Part shown: piece after piece, positions 8,290 through 15,938 of the stretch
How positions within the stretch are numbered: position 1 is the first letter of the stretch
Layout: every line of letters starts with the position of its first letter
Program-made: the position numbers and the translations under genes
Assembly (NCBI GenBank): GCA_934219025.1
Contig: CAKQDG010000027.1
Coordinates: 1-23,869 of the forward strand
Origin: an uncultured Prevotella sp.
Lineage (GTDB): Bacteria > Bacteroidota > Bacteroidia > Bacteroidales > Bacteroidaceae
Direction of reading: 5' to 3'
DNA: 23,869 nt
Notes under the pieces: generated by a model
Told to the model about the DNA's origin: nothing
Database searches by the model: none
Seen by the model: the letters and a program-made list of their open reading frames with translations, nothing else

Positions 8290-9321
8290 ATGAAAAGATT
8301 ATTGCTAACAGCCATTGCTGCACTTATGATGCTACCGGCGCTGCCGCAGCCGAAAAGCGTTTACGGCTATCTATATTGCCACATGAGTCGCAGGGGAGAG
8401 TGGACGGCATTTGCGCTCAGTCGCGACGGAGAGAACTGGCACGACCTGAACAGTGGCAACGAGGTGTACGACACAAAGGCTCTGTCGAGAATCGAGGGCG
8501 GTGCGAGAGATGCATATATCAACCGCTCTGCCGACGGCAAGGGCTTCGTGATGGTTACAACCGACATGTGTGTGGCAAACAGCCACAAGTGGAACAACTA
8601 TGGCATGGATTTGCTCAAGAGCGATGACTTGTGTCGCTGGACCTCGGTTACGTTCGACTTCCGCAAAGGACCCGGCATATTCTGCGACCCCGAATCGCCC
8701 GATGTGTACAAGGACTACAGTGGTATCTGCCGCGTGTGGGCGCCACAGGTGGTATGGGACAAAGACTATACTTGGAAGGACGGAACGAAGGGCGGTTACT
8801 TTATCTATTACTCGCTTTTGAACAAAGCGGAGGACAAGTACGACCGTGTGTTTTATTCTTATGCCGACCGCACGTTCACTAAGATTACCAAGCCTCGGCT
8901 GCTCTTTGACTGGGGATATGCCACTATCGATGCCGACATAGTGTATGTAAAGGCAGACGGCAAATACCATATGATGATAAAAAAAGAGGGCGGACAAAGA
9001 GGTATCTTCTCCACTTGTTCCGACAAGCTGACGGGCCCGTGGCCGGAGCCAGACACGAAGGATTATGTGAAGTTTGAAGGCAACAAACAGTGTGAGGGAG
9101 CTTCTGCTTTCCAGATTGCCGGTGATGATACATGGCGTGTGGGATACGTGGAATATTCGTCTAATCCTACAAAATACCGCATCTGCCGGGCAGACAAGAA
9201 CTTGCGCAATTTTCATTCTCCTGCCGATATCCGTGGCGTGAGCGATCCGCAACACGGCTCATTCCTGCCTCTGTCGAAGAAGGAATACTTGCGTTTGGAG
9301 AAGTTTTGGAACAAGAAATAG
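8290..9321 (+). CDS. GH43-like (five-bladed beta-propeller) glycoside hydrolase
   Basis: A 343-residue exported protein: residues 1-20 look like a signal peptide, and the rest is one propeller domain with recurring blade motifs such as ALSRDGENWHDL, WAPQVVWD and TIDADIVYVKADGKYHMMIKK. By GH43 logic the catalytic residues would be Asp74 (GGARDAYI, base), Asp216 in the DADIVY strand (modulator) and Glu269 in CEGASAF (acid). GH43 enzymes are inverting arabinofuranosidases, xylosidases or galactan-active enzymes; I cannot fix the substrate or subfamily, and a related propeller family is not excluded. No accessory binding module is present. The gene has its own promoter, is convergent with the GH97 gene, and shares the HTCS neighbourhood, so it likely trims side chains of the same glycan as the GH35 enzyme. 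Confidence 0.78.
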   Translation: MKRLLLTAIAALMMLPALPQPKSVYGYLYCHMSRRGEWTAFALSRDGENWHDLNSGNEVYDTKALSRIEGGARDAYINRSADGKGFVMVTTDMCVANSHKWNNYGMDLLKSDDLCRWTSVTFDFRKGPGIFCDPESPDVYKDYSGICRVWAPQVVWDKDYTWKDGTKGGYFIYYSLLNKAEDKYDRVFYSYADRTFTKITKPRLLFDWGYATIDADIVYVKADGKYHMMIKKEGGQRGIFSTCSDKLTGPWPEPDTKDYVKFEGNKQCEGASAFQIAGDDTWRVGYVEYSSNPTKYRICRADKNLRNFHSPADIRGVSDPQHGSFLPLSKKEYLRLEKFWNKK

Positions 9322-9371
9322 ATTTGGAATTTTGCTTCATGTTAGTTAGCCTGTGAAGGTGTGTATAAATG

Positions 9372-9412
9372 AATCGGGGCGTGTCAGAAATCTGTTCAGA
9401 CACGCCCCGATT
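9372..9412. terminator. Shared hairpin between convergent GH43-like and GH97 genes
   Basis: AATCGGGGCGTGTC (9372-9385) pairs perfectly over 14 bp with its complement at 9399-9412 around a 13-nt loop. It lies in the 143-bp gap between two convergent genes, 50 bp after one stop and 53 bp before the other. Sequence after it on the plus strand is AT-rich with short T-runs. It probably works in both directions. Confidence 0.75.
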
Positions 9413-9464
9413 AAATATTGGGTTTGTTTATTTTATAGCTCATCCGATATATGGAGTGATGAGT

Positions 9465-11432
9465 CTATTTTATTATGAATCCGCCGTTTGGCTGCATCAT
9501 TACTTTTGTTTTGCTGTTTTTGCCGATATTTAGTTTCTTGACGTGTGATGCAGGCCAGAGACTTTTCTTGTCGGGAGTTTCATAATAGTAGCTTACTGAT
9601 TTCCCCGCCAACATATCCAAGTTGAGGTTCAGGTTCAATGTCTTGTCTGTGCCGTTTAGTCCCACGACATACCAGTCGGCACCGTGTCTGCGTGCCATCA
9701 CCACGTATTTGCCGGGATAGCCGTCGATGAAGCGAGTTTCGTCCCATGTTGTCGGCACACCTTTCAGAAAGTCAATCTCGTGTTCAGGCAGTTCGTTCAG
9801 GTTGTTCGGGTATATGGCAATACAGTTTATGCTTGCCTGGTTTACAATAGCGGCGGCCATCTCGAACACGTCAGAAGTGTAGCGGCGGTGCCGGCTCTTG
9901 TTGTCGCGCGACAGGTAGCGGTTCATTATCGTTCCGCCCCAGTCCATTGCAGCCACGGCATTGCGGCAGAAGGGGTGCATTGTCAGCTCAAAGCCCTCTT
10001 TCTTTGCGTGGTGTTCTGTGAAGAATACATTTTCTGATGCAAGTACAGCCTCGCTCGACACATAGTTCGGGAACATTCTTTCCCATCCTCTTGGCAGTGT
10101 GCAGCCATGGAAGATACACTGGATGCCATAGTCGTTGGCGTCGCTAAGGATGTCCTCATAGAGCTGCATGGTGTGCTGTTTGTCGCCGCCGAAGAAGTCC
10201 ACCTTTATTCCCTTCACGCCGATGCTTTTCATCCATGCCATTTCCTTTTTGCGTTCTATCGACTTGTCCATGCAGTTGTGTGGACCCTGTGGAGCGTCGT
10301 TTTGAGTTCCGTTGCTGTTGTACCACAGCATCAGACTGACACCTTTGCTCCGGGCATATCTGCTCAGTTCGGCAATGCGCTCGCGCCCGGTCTGTTCGTC
10401 CCATAGTCCGTCTACGAGCACATATTCGTAGCCCATTGCCGCCGAGAGGTCTACAAACTGTTTCTGGTCGTTGAAGTTTGCCGAGTTGTCCTGCCATATC
10501 AGCCAACTCCATGTGTAGCGTCCCGGTTTGTATTGTTCCGACGGTTCGTAGAGAGGGTCTACCACGTCATACGGAATTGTTGTTTCAACAATTGGTTTCA
10601 GCGTTTTGCCCACTGTGATAGTGCGCCACGGCGTACTTCCCGGTAGGGCAAAAACAGCATTGTTGGAGCCAATACCGTCGCATTCTTCCTTCATCGGAAA
10701 TTCAATCTCGTATCCCCTGTCTTTGTTGTAGTCGGCGATGCGGCAGCCGGGATAGTTGCTCCGTGTGCCGGTTTCGCTAACGAGCACCCACCCGTCGCTT
10801 CCGATGCGGAACAGACAAGGGAAGGTGTATCCTCTGCCGTATTTTGATTTTGCCGAGAGCGGAGCGTCGGGAGTGTATTCCTCCTCGTAGCTTGGCTTGG
10901 TGCGTTTCCATCCTATCATCGGGTCAGACTGTGGCGAGAGGAAAGTGGTGGTTTGCTGTGGCAGGTTGAATGTAGTTTTTTCTTTGCTTATGATAATGTG
11001 TCTGTTGTCGCCCTGCTGGATAAATGAATAGCGGAAGGCGATGTCGTTGTTTGATACGTTGAAGGTTACCGTGAGCGGAATTTTTTTCTCGTTGGTATAG
11101 GTAACGTTCATCTGGTTAGCTTCATAGTCTATTGCAGAAGCTTTTGTGGAGCGCATCTCATAGTGTTTGCTGACTTTTTTTGTGTCAGTCGATTTGTATT
11201 CCAGTTTCTGCGAGAAGTCGCCAAGGCTGCTTTCGAGTCCGAGTCTTGACTTTTCCATCATTCTCTTGCCGTTGTAGTCTACGGTGTAGAAAAGTTCTCC
11301 GCCGATGTCTTCGGTCGTTACCACGAGTTTGCCGTCAGGCGAAGCCACCTTGTTCTTTTCCGCCATTGCCGTTTCCGGCAATGTGGCGAGAAGTAGCGAA
11401 GCGGCTAATGGATAAAAAAATCTGTTTGTCAT
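9465..11432 (-). CDS. GH97 glycoside hydrolase, retaining alpha-galactosidase-like
   Basis: The frame is open back to 11477, but the start at 11432 is preferred. It gives 655 residues beginning MTNRFFYPL with a signal peptide ending in AMA (about 23), while the 11477 start lies upstream of the promoter -7 box at 11465-11473. The N-terminal beta-sandwich (SPDGKLVVT...) leads into the catalytic barrel typical of GH97, with GIKVDFFGGDKQ, FHGCTLPRGWERMFPNY and SSEAVLASEN. In GH97 the inverting SusB type uses glutamates as base, whereas the retaining alpha-galactosidase type uses an Asp nucleophile in the VDF motif. Asp412 stands in that position and Glu467 is 55 residues later, the spacing I recall for the characterised retaining enzyme (D415/E470). 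An activity on alpha-linked galactose is therefore the best guess. The gene is convergent with the GH43-like gene and probably shares its glycan. Confidence 0.92.
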   Translation of the reverse strand: MTNRFFYPLAASLLLATLPETAMAEKNKVASPDGKLVVTTEDIGGELFYTVDYNGKRMMEKSRLGLESSLGDFSQKLEYKSTDTKKVSKHYEMRSTKASAIDYEANQMNVTYTNEKKIPLTVTFNVSNNDIAFRYSFIQQGDNRHIIISKEKTTFNLPQQTTTFLSPQSDPMIGWKRTKPSYEEEYTPDAPLSAKSKYGRGYTFPCLFRIGSDGWVLVSETGTRSNYPGCRIADYNKDRGYEIEFPMKEECDGIGSNNAVFALPGSTPWRTITVGKTLKPIVETTIPYDVVDPLYEPSEQYKPGRYTWSWLIWQDNSANFNDQKQFVDLSAAMGYEYVLVDGLWDEQTGRERIAELSRYARSKGVSLMLWYNSNGTQNDAPQGPHNCMDKSIERKKEMAWMKSIGVKGIKVDFFGGDKQHTMQLYEDILSDANDYGIQCIFHGCTLPRGWERMFPNYVSSEAVLASENVFFTEHHAKKEGFELTMHPFCRNAVAAMDWGGTIMNRYLSRDNKSRHRRYTSDVFEMAAAIVNQASINCIAIYPNNLNELPEHEIDFLKGVPTTWDETRFIDGYPGKYVVMARRHGADWYVVGLNGTDKTLNLNLNLDMLAGKSVSYYYETPDKKSLWPASHVKKLNIGKNSKTKVMMQPNGGFIIK

Positions 11433-11464
11433 TTCTTTTATACATGAATAGTTAGTAATTTGTT

Positions 11465-11473
11465 GCAAAATTA
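11465..11473 (-). promoter_or_regulatory. -7 element of the GH97 gene
   Basis: On the minus strand this reads TAATTTTGC, a full match to TAnnTTTG, 32 bp before the ATG at 11432. It decides the start codon: the farther ATG at 11477 would lie upstream of the transcription start. No clear -33 TTTG is present. Confidence 0.6.
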
Positions 11474-11583
11474 GCACAAAAGCAGTTGCCGGATGTATTC
11501 ATATCGTTATTAAATATGCAGAAAATGATATTTGTCGTGAAGTTTTTTTATACTAAAAACATATTGCATATTCTTTATTTACG

Positions 11584-11592
11584 TATATTTGC
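11584..11592 (+). promoter_or_regulatory. Upstream candidate -7 element (P1) of the response regulator gene
   Basis: TATATTTGC fits TAnnTTTG exactly, with a weak ATTG at 11563-11566 as possible -33. A transcript from here would begin near 11598 and run through the triple TGTAA repeat, so a protein bound there would block it. Confidence 0.4.
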
Positions 11593-11606
11593 AGCGCCAG
11601 CCATAT

Positions 11607-11636
11607 GTGTAACATTATTGTAATACCGGTGTAACA
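11607..11636 (+). promoter_or_regulatory. Triple 11-bp direct repeat, PhoB/OmpR-type operator candidate
   Basis: GTGTAACA at 11607, TTGTAATA at 11618 and GTGTAACA at 11629 repeat with an exact 11-bp period. This is the layout of sites bound head-to-tail by PhoB/OmpR-family regulators, and such a regulator is encoded immediately downstream. The array ends 20 bp before the second -7 box (11657-11665), where it would take the place of a -33 element. Confidence 0.55.
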
Positions 11637-11656
11637 CGTATGAAGAATATGCGGAA

Positions 11657-11665
11657 TACCTTTGC
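11657..11665 (+). promoter_or_regulatory. Downstream candidate -7 element (P2) of the response regulator gene
   Basis: TACCTTTGC fits TAnnTTTG and would start transcription near 11672, leaving a leader of about 30 nt before the ATG at 11704. It has no TTTG -33 box; the repeat array at 11607-11636 occupies that side, as in activator-dependent promoters. Confidence 0.45.
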
Positions 11666-11703
11666 CGGCAAACAAGAAAAGAAACGAAAGTACAAACAAG
11701 GAG

Positions 11704-12393
11704 ATGGAAACAAAAAGTAATATTTTAGTGGTAGACGACGAACAGGACCTCTGTGAGATTCTGAAGTTCAACCTCGAAACCGAGGGCTATGCCGCAGACA
11801 CGGCAAATTCTGCCGAAGAGGCTCTTGAAATGGGTGTGGAGAAATACGACCTGCTGCTGCTCGACGTGATGATGGGCGGAATGTCGGGCTTTGCCCTTGC
11901 CCGAAAGCTGAAGGAGAATCCTGCCACGCAGCAGATTCCGATTATCTTCCTTACGGCGAAGGACACGGAGAACGATACGGTGACGGGGTTCAACCTGGGG
12001 GCAGACGACTATATATCCAAACCTTTCTCCATCCGCGAAGTGATGGTAAGGGTGCGCGCCGTGTTGCGCCGCACGGCGGAGAAAGGCGGACACCAGCAGA
12101 CGAATGTCATCAATTACCAGGGCTTGGAACTGAATCTTGACAAGAAGACGGTGAGCATCGACGGAGAGGATATCCCGTTCACGAAGACGGAGTTTGAAAT
12201 TCTCCATCTGCTGCTCGATGAGCGTGGCAGGGTGTTCTCGCGCCAGGAGCTGATAGACCGCATCTGGCCTAAGGACGTGTTTGTGCTCGACCGCACGGTG
12301 GACGTGAACATCACCCGCCTGAGAAAGAAAATCGGCAGGTTCTCAAAGTGTATCGTCACCCGTCTGGGCTTCGGATATTATTTTGACGCATAA
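11704..12393 (+). CDS. PhoB/OmpR-family response regulator
   Basis: A 229-residue cytoplasmic transcription regulator. The receiver domain (about 5-120) has the acidic pair Asp11/Asp12, phospho-acceptor Asp54 in LLLLDVMM and Lys106 in YISKPF. A winged-helix DNA-binding domain (about 135-228) follows, with FTKTEFEILHLLL, the DRTVDVNITRLRKKI recognition helix and a terminal GFGYYF hairpin. The frame is open upstream to a TTG at 11662, but the ATG at 11704 gives the normal family N-terminus (NILVVDDEQD). AAGGAG directly touches this ATG, which is too close for a normal ribosome site. The partner kinase starts 41 bp downstream, so the two are surely co-transcribed. The upstream 11-bp repeats suggest autoregulation. 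The signal sensed is unknown; a role in phosphate response would be a guess from the PhoB-like fold. Confidence 0.94.
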   Translation: METKSNILVVDDEQDLCEILKFNLETEGYAADTANSAEEALEMGVEKYDLLLLDVMMGGMSGFALARKLKENPATQQIPIIFLTAKDTENDTVTGFNLGADDYISKPFSIREVMVRVRAVLRRTAEKGGHQQTNVINYQGLELNLDKKTVSIDGEDIPFTKTEFEILHLLLDERGRVFSRQELIDRIWPKDVFVLDRTVDVNITRLRKKIGRFSKCIVTRLGFGYYFDA

Positions 12394-12434
12394 GAAAAAA
12401 GGAATTACTGACAAAAGGGAAAAATCGCAACAAG

Positions 12435-13838
12435 ATGTCTGTAGGAAAAAAACTGTATTTCGGCGTAATGGCAGTGTTCATGCTCTTCGCCGCATCGTTC
12501 ATAATATTTCAGCACGACCGCGAGAAGAGCTACAAGATAGACCTTCTCGACACTCGCCTGCAGGACTACAACGAACACATGGCCGAGGTGCTCGCCATAA
12601 ACAGAAACATGTCGGAACGGAGCATCGACGCCTATGTGAAGTCTCACTATGAGCCCGACATGCGCGTAACGATGATTGGCATGGACGGCAAGGTGTTTTA
12701 TGACAACAAATACAAGAACTACTCCAAACTGGAAAACCACCTGAGCCGCGACGAGGTGAAGCAGGCGCTGCGCCAGGGGGCGGGCTACGACATCGACCGC
12801 AAAAGCTCCACCATGGGGCAGTCGTATTTCTATTCAGCCACCAGCTTTCCGCGCCAGCATTTCATTATCCGCAGTGCTCTGCCATACAACAACAGCCTGG
12901 CGCGCATGTTGCAGACCGACCAGCACTATATCTGGTTTTCGGCAGTTGCCGTGCTGCTGCTCACCGTCTTGCTCTACCGCTTCACCCACAGGCTGGGCAC
13001 AAACATCATGAAGCTGCGCACCTTTGCCAGTCGTGCCGACCACAACGAGAGTCTTGAGAGCGAGGACCTCGTGGCCTTCCCCGACGACGAACTGGGCGAG
13101 ATTGCCGAAAAGATCATAAAGATTTACAAGCGCCTGCAACACACCAAGCAGGAGCAGAACATACTGAAGCGCCAGCTCACGCAGAACATCGCCCACGAAC
13201 TGAAGACTCCCGTGGCGAGCATCATGGGGTATCTGGAAACGATACTCGACAACCCCAACATCAACGATGAGATGAAAAAGCAGTTCTTGCAGCGCTGTTA
13301 TGCTCAGGCGCAACGCCTCACGTCGCTGCTGCGCGACATCTCCACACTGAACCGGCTCGACGATGCACAGGACATGCTCACGGAATTCGACACCGTGGAC
13401 ATCTCGCAGACCGTGGACAACATACAAAAGGAGACTGCCCTGCAGATGGAAGAAAACAGCATGGCATTTGTGAACAAACTGCCCGGTGGCATCACCGTGC
13501 GCGGCAATCATTCGCTGCTCTACAGCGTGTTCCGCAACCTCACCGACAATGCCATCGCCTATGCCGGCAAGGGGTCTGTGATAACCCTGTCGGCAAAGGA
13601 AGAGGGCAACATGTGGCACTTCACGTTCAGCGACAACGGAGTGGGAGTGCCTGCCGAGCACCTCAAGCGACTCTTCGAACGCTTCTACCGCGTGGACAAG
13701 GGGCGCAGCCGCAAGATGGGCGGCACTGGACTTGGACTTGCCATCGTGAAGAATGCCGTGTTGCTTCACGGAGGAACTATCAGCGTGAAGAATGCCGAGG
13801 ACGGCGGACTCGTTTTCGACTTTACCCTTAGGAAATAA
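12435..13838 (+). CDS. Membrane sensor histidine kinase, partner of the upstream regulator
   Basis: A 467-residue kinase. A first membrane helix (about 6-25, ending FIIFQHDRE) and a second (about 166-184, WFSAVAVLLLTVLLYRF) bracket a periplasmic sensor of about 135 residues with no domain I recognise. A linker is followed by HisKA with phospho-acceptor His254 in NIAHELKTP, N-box Asn372 in NLTDNAIAYA, and G-boxes DNGVGV (Asp400) and GGTGLGL. It should phosphorylate the response regulator encoded 41 bp upstream. The layout, two helices with a moderate periplasmic loop and a plain kinase core, resembles PhoR-type kinases of Bacteroidota, but no PAS domain is evident and the stimulus cannot be named. 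No downstream co-transcribed gene is seen: a 639-bp gap follows. Confidence 0.94.
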   Translation: MSVGKKLYFGVMAVFMLFAASFIIFQHDREKSYKIDLLDTRLQDYNEHMAEVLAINRNMSERSIDAYVKSHYEPDMRVTMIGMDGKVFYDNKYKNYSKLENHLSRDEVKQALRQGAGYDIDRKSSTMGQSYFYSATSFPRQHFIIRSALPYNNSLARMLQTDQHYIWFSAVAVLLLTVLLYRFTHRLGTNIMKLRTFASRADHNESLESEDLVAFPDDELGEIAEKIIKIYKRLQHTKQEQNILKRQLTQNIAHELKTPVASIMGYLETILDNPNINDEMKKQFLQRCYAQAQRLTSLLRDISTLNRLDDAQDMLTEFDTVDISQTVDNIQKETALQMEENSMAFVNKLPGGITVRGNHSLLYSVFRNLTDNAIAYAGKGSVITLSAKEEGNMWHFTFSDNGVGVPAEHLKRLFERFYRVDKGRSRKMGGTGLGLAIVKNAVLLHGGTISVKNAEDGGLVFDFTLRK

Positions 13839-14060
13839 ACAATCTGTAATTTCACATCTGTTAATCTTTTGAACTTCCAAAATTAACATTCCGTTTTTCT
13901 CCCTCACAGCTGTAACCGCATGTTACAGTATGGATTTATGGCTGGAAAACGGAGAAAAAAAATGACGGTGGAAACCTGTGGTTGTCAAAACACAGGATTT
14001 CTCTCATTTTCCCTGAAAAAAAATCTGAAAATACATTTCTCGGAAACGTGCTTCGTCGGG

Positions 14061-14101
14061 AGCAAAGCAATGCTTCATTCCCGGCGAAGCATTGCTTTGC
14101 T
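14061..14101. repeat. Palindromic AAGCAATGCTT repeat, second family member
   Basis: AGCAAAGCAATGCTTC (14061-14076) pairs perfectly over 16 bp with 14086-14101 around a 9-nt loop. The sequence entering it (GTCGGGAGCAAAGC) is nearly the same as at 892-905 (TCGGGGAGCAAAGC), and both carry the same core, so the two are probably members of one extragenic repeat family. Confidence 0.65.
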
Positions 14102-14417
14102 AAAAACGAACAACATTTATTTTAATAAAATCAAGGTTATCTGTCAGAATACTAAGGTCTTAACGAAAATGAACGAGAATGCCTTGTTTTTGGCAAAAGT
14201 TTCGCTCAGCTGAAAATAACGCATTCTCGTGCAGTGGAGAAACGCTGATTTTAACATTCCGATGCTTTAGATATGTTAATTCCGCGTGTTGCTCACAAAT
14301 GAAGGCTAAGCTTAGAGTCCCGGCAGTCAAAAGAAAACAAAACTTTTGAAAAAATGATTTTTCGGCGAATAAACCTTAGCCAATATTTCACGTTTTACGA
14401 CAAAAGCGCTGCATGAT

Positions 14418-14450
14418 TTTGAGTAATCAAAAAACTTTTCATAAATTTGT
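14418..14450 (+). promoter_or_regulatory. Promoter of the NMO/FabK-like gene
   Basis: TTTG at 14418-14421 and TAAATTTGT at 14442-14450 fit the Bacteroidota -33/-7 pattern with a 20-nt gap. The ATG at 14478 is 27 bp past the -7 element. This is one of the best two-part promoter matches in the window. Confidence 0.68.
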
Positions 14451-14477
14451 AAGCATAAATCAAAATCATGACAGAAA

Positions 14478-15422
14478 ATGGAAAATAGAATAACAAAACT
14501 CTTCGGAATAGAATATCCCATAATACAGGGAGGAATGGTGTGGTGTAGCGGATGGCGACTCGCGGCAGCCGTGAGCAACGCCGGTGGGCTGGGACTGCTC
14601 GGCGCCGGATCCATGCACCCCGAAACGCTGCTCGAACATATACAGAAAATGAAGCAGGCCACACAGAAGCCCTGGGGAATAAACGTGCCGCTGATGTATC
14701 CCGAAATAGACAAGCTGATGGATATGATAGTGGCAGAGGGAGTGAAAATCGTGTTCACATCCGCAGGCAGTCCGAAAAAATACACCAGTATGCTCCATGA
14801 AGCCGGAATCACAGTGGTCCACGTGGTGTCGAGCAGCAAATTCGCCGTGAAATGCCAGGAAGCAGGCGTGGATGCAATAGTGGCAGAAGGCTTTGAGGCA
14901 GGAGGACACAACGGCAGGGAAGAAACCACCACACTCACGCTCATCCCGCAAGTGAGAAAAGCCACCAACTTGCCGCTCATCGCCGCCGGCGGAATAGCAT
15001 CCGGCGAAGCAATGCTCGCAGCAATGGCACTCGGAGCCGAAGGAGTGCAGTGTGGCACGGTGTTCGCCCTCAGTCAGGAAAGTTCAGCGTCTGAACAGTT
15101 CAAGCAGCGCTGCACACAACTCCAGGAAGGCGACACGATGCTCTGCCTGAAAAAAATTGCCCCGACGCGACTGATTAAAAACCAACTCTACGACAGCATC
15201 AAGGCGGCAGAAGACAACGGGGCAACACCGGATGAACTGCGCTCGATACTGGGCAAGGCGGCATCAAAGCGCGGAATATTCGAGGGCGAACTCGACGAGG
15301 GAGAACTCGAGATAGGGCAGATTGCATCGAGCATAAAGAGCATCGACACCGCCGATGGAATAATACGGCGCATGATGGACGAATTCTCTGACGCAAGACA
15401 GAGAATTGCGGATAATATGTGA
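14478..15422 (+). CDS. FMN-dependent NMO/FabK-like oxidoreductase
   Basis: A 314-residue TIM-barrel flavoprotein of the nitronate monooxygenase / enoyl-ACP reductase II (FabK) family. It carries YPIIQGGM near the N-terminus, SNAGGLGLLGAGS, the flavin-site signature EGFEAGGHNG with His144 in the position of the FabK-type histidine, the barrel strand PLIAAGGIASG, and EGVQCGTVF for phosphate binding. Family members either oxidise alkyl nitronates or reduce enoyl-ACP in fatty-acid synthesis. The overall pattern resembles FabK-type proteins closely, but which of the two reactions applies cannot be settled from sequence alone. It has its own promoter, and another promoter lies between it and the next gene, so it is probably monocistronic. 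Confidence 0.9.
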   Translation: MENRITKLFGIEYPIIQGGMVWCSGWRLAAAVSNAGGLGLLGAGSMHPETLLEHIQKMKQATQKPWGINVPLMYPEIDKLMDMIVAEGVKIVFTSAGSPKKYTSMLHEAGITVVHVVSSSKFAVKCQEAGVDAIVAEGFEAGGHNGREETTTLTLIPQVRKATNLPLIAAGGIASGEAMLAAMALGAEGVQCGTVFALSQESSASEQFKQRCTQLQEGDTMLCLKKIAPTRLIKNQLYDSIKAAEDNGATPDELRSILGKAASKRGIFEGELDEGELEIGQIASSIKSIDTADGIIRRMMDEFSDARQRIADNM

Positions 15423-15461
15423 TTTCCGCCCTTTTATAGTATATGGATAAAATAAAATTGC

Positions 15462-15470
15462 TACATTTGC
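15462..15470 (+). promoter_or_regulatory. -7 element for the Imm51-like/dxs/trkA/trkH unit
   Basis: TACATTTGC matches TAnnTTTG and lies 39 bp before the ATG at 15510. A clear TTTG -33 box is not seen. No other likely promoter occurs in the short junctions downstream, so it probably serves all four genes. Confidence 0.55.
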
Positions 15471-15509
15471 ATCCTGTTTACACTTTTAAATAAGGTATAT
15501 AATATTAAT

Positions 15510-15938
15510 ATGGGAAAAATTATCGGGTCCGTCAAACGGCTCTTCTCCCACCGCAGCAAGGCGGCAGAAGAGCACGACTCAATGGGGGTCGTGGAAGACA
15601 GCCCCTATTACCCCTTTTGCTGGAGAGAAAAAGAAAACGGCGAATATGCCGTGGTGCTCTATCGCGAAGAGGAATACAAGACGGACATTTTTGAAGAAAG
15701 AAAACTGCAGGCCGACGGATGCAACTGGCAAAGACTCTCAAAAAAATTTATTGAGAGCGAAATGCCGGAAGCTGAAGAGCACGTAGACTTTGATTCCGAC
15801 AAGGAAACTTTCTATGCCTATTCTAACCGGAAAGATATGCTCTACAGATTTATGACCGGACTCAAGGCTTTGACCGAAGACGACGAAAAAATGGGCAAAA
15901 TGCTTGACGACATTCGGACTGAAGAAAATCTTATATGA
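15510..15938 (+). CDS. Small acidic protein resembling the Imm51 immunity family
   Basis: A 142-residue protein with no signal peptide or membrane helix, hence cytoplasmic. After a basic N-terminus (KRLFSHRSK) it contains [15 protein letters not shown], then [39 protein letters not shown] and a C-terminal acidic helix. This order (W...Y, a 'G-x-x-W-x-x-L' helix, 'P-E...F-D', then 'F-x-A-Y-S') is what I recall of Imm51 (PF15595), an immunity-protein family in polymorphic toxin systems. No toxin gene is nearby. Its TGA overlaps the ATG of dxs by 4 bp, suggesting translational coupling and a role tied to the operon rather than toxin immunity. The gene is real by context; the family call is tentative. 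Confidence 0.6.
   Translation: MGKIIGSVKRLFSHRSKAAEEHDSMGVVEDSPYYPFCWREKENGEYAVVLYREEEYKTDIFEERKLQADGCNWQRLSKKFIESEMPEAEEHVDFDSDKETFYAYSNRKDMLYRFMTGLKALTEDDEKMGKMLDDIRTEENLI

Larger units (their letters stand above)
13839..14477. other. 639-bp gene-free region with palindromic repeats
   Basis: No gene is supported; a 97-codon frame (13920-14213) runs straight across the palindromes and has no family features. Visible structure: a 7-bp hairpin CTGTAAC/GTTACAG (13910-13928), a CCTGTG/CACAGG pair (13975-13996), a strong palindrome (14061-14101), and a 10-bp inverted repeat ACGAGAATGC (14173-14182) / GCATTCTCGT (14221-14230). The promoter for the next gene lies at 14418-14450. Confidence 0.55.

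Noticed and set aside
11433..11477. Upstream ATG extension of the GH97 protein
   Set aside because: It lies upstream of the TAATTTTGC -7 box and would bury the clear signal peptide 15 residues inside the protein.
11662..11703. TTG start giving a 14-residue extension of the response regulator
   Set aside because: Receiver domains normally begin as from the ATG at 11704, and the extension MPANKKRNESTNKE has no family counterpart that I know.
11704..13838. Naming the two-component pair rprY/rprX or phoB/phoR
   Set aside because: The receiver sequence does not resemble RprY as I remember it, and no phosphate genes are nearby; only the fold supports a PhoB likeness.
13920..14213. 97-codon plus-strand frame in the gap after the histidine kinase
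   Set aside because: It is translated straight across the 14061-14101 palindrome and shows no family feature; the gap looks non-coding.
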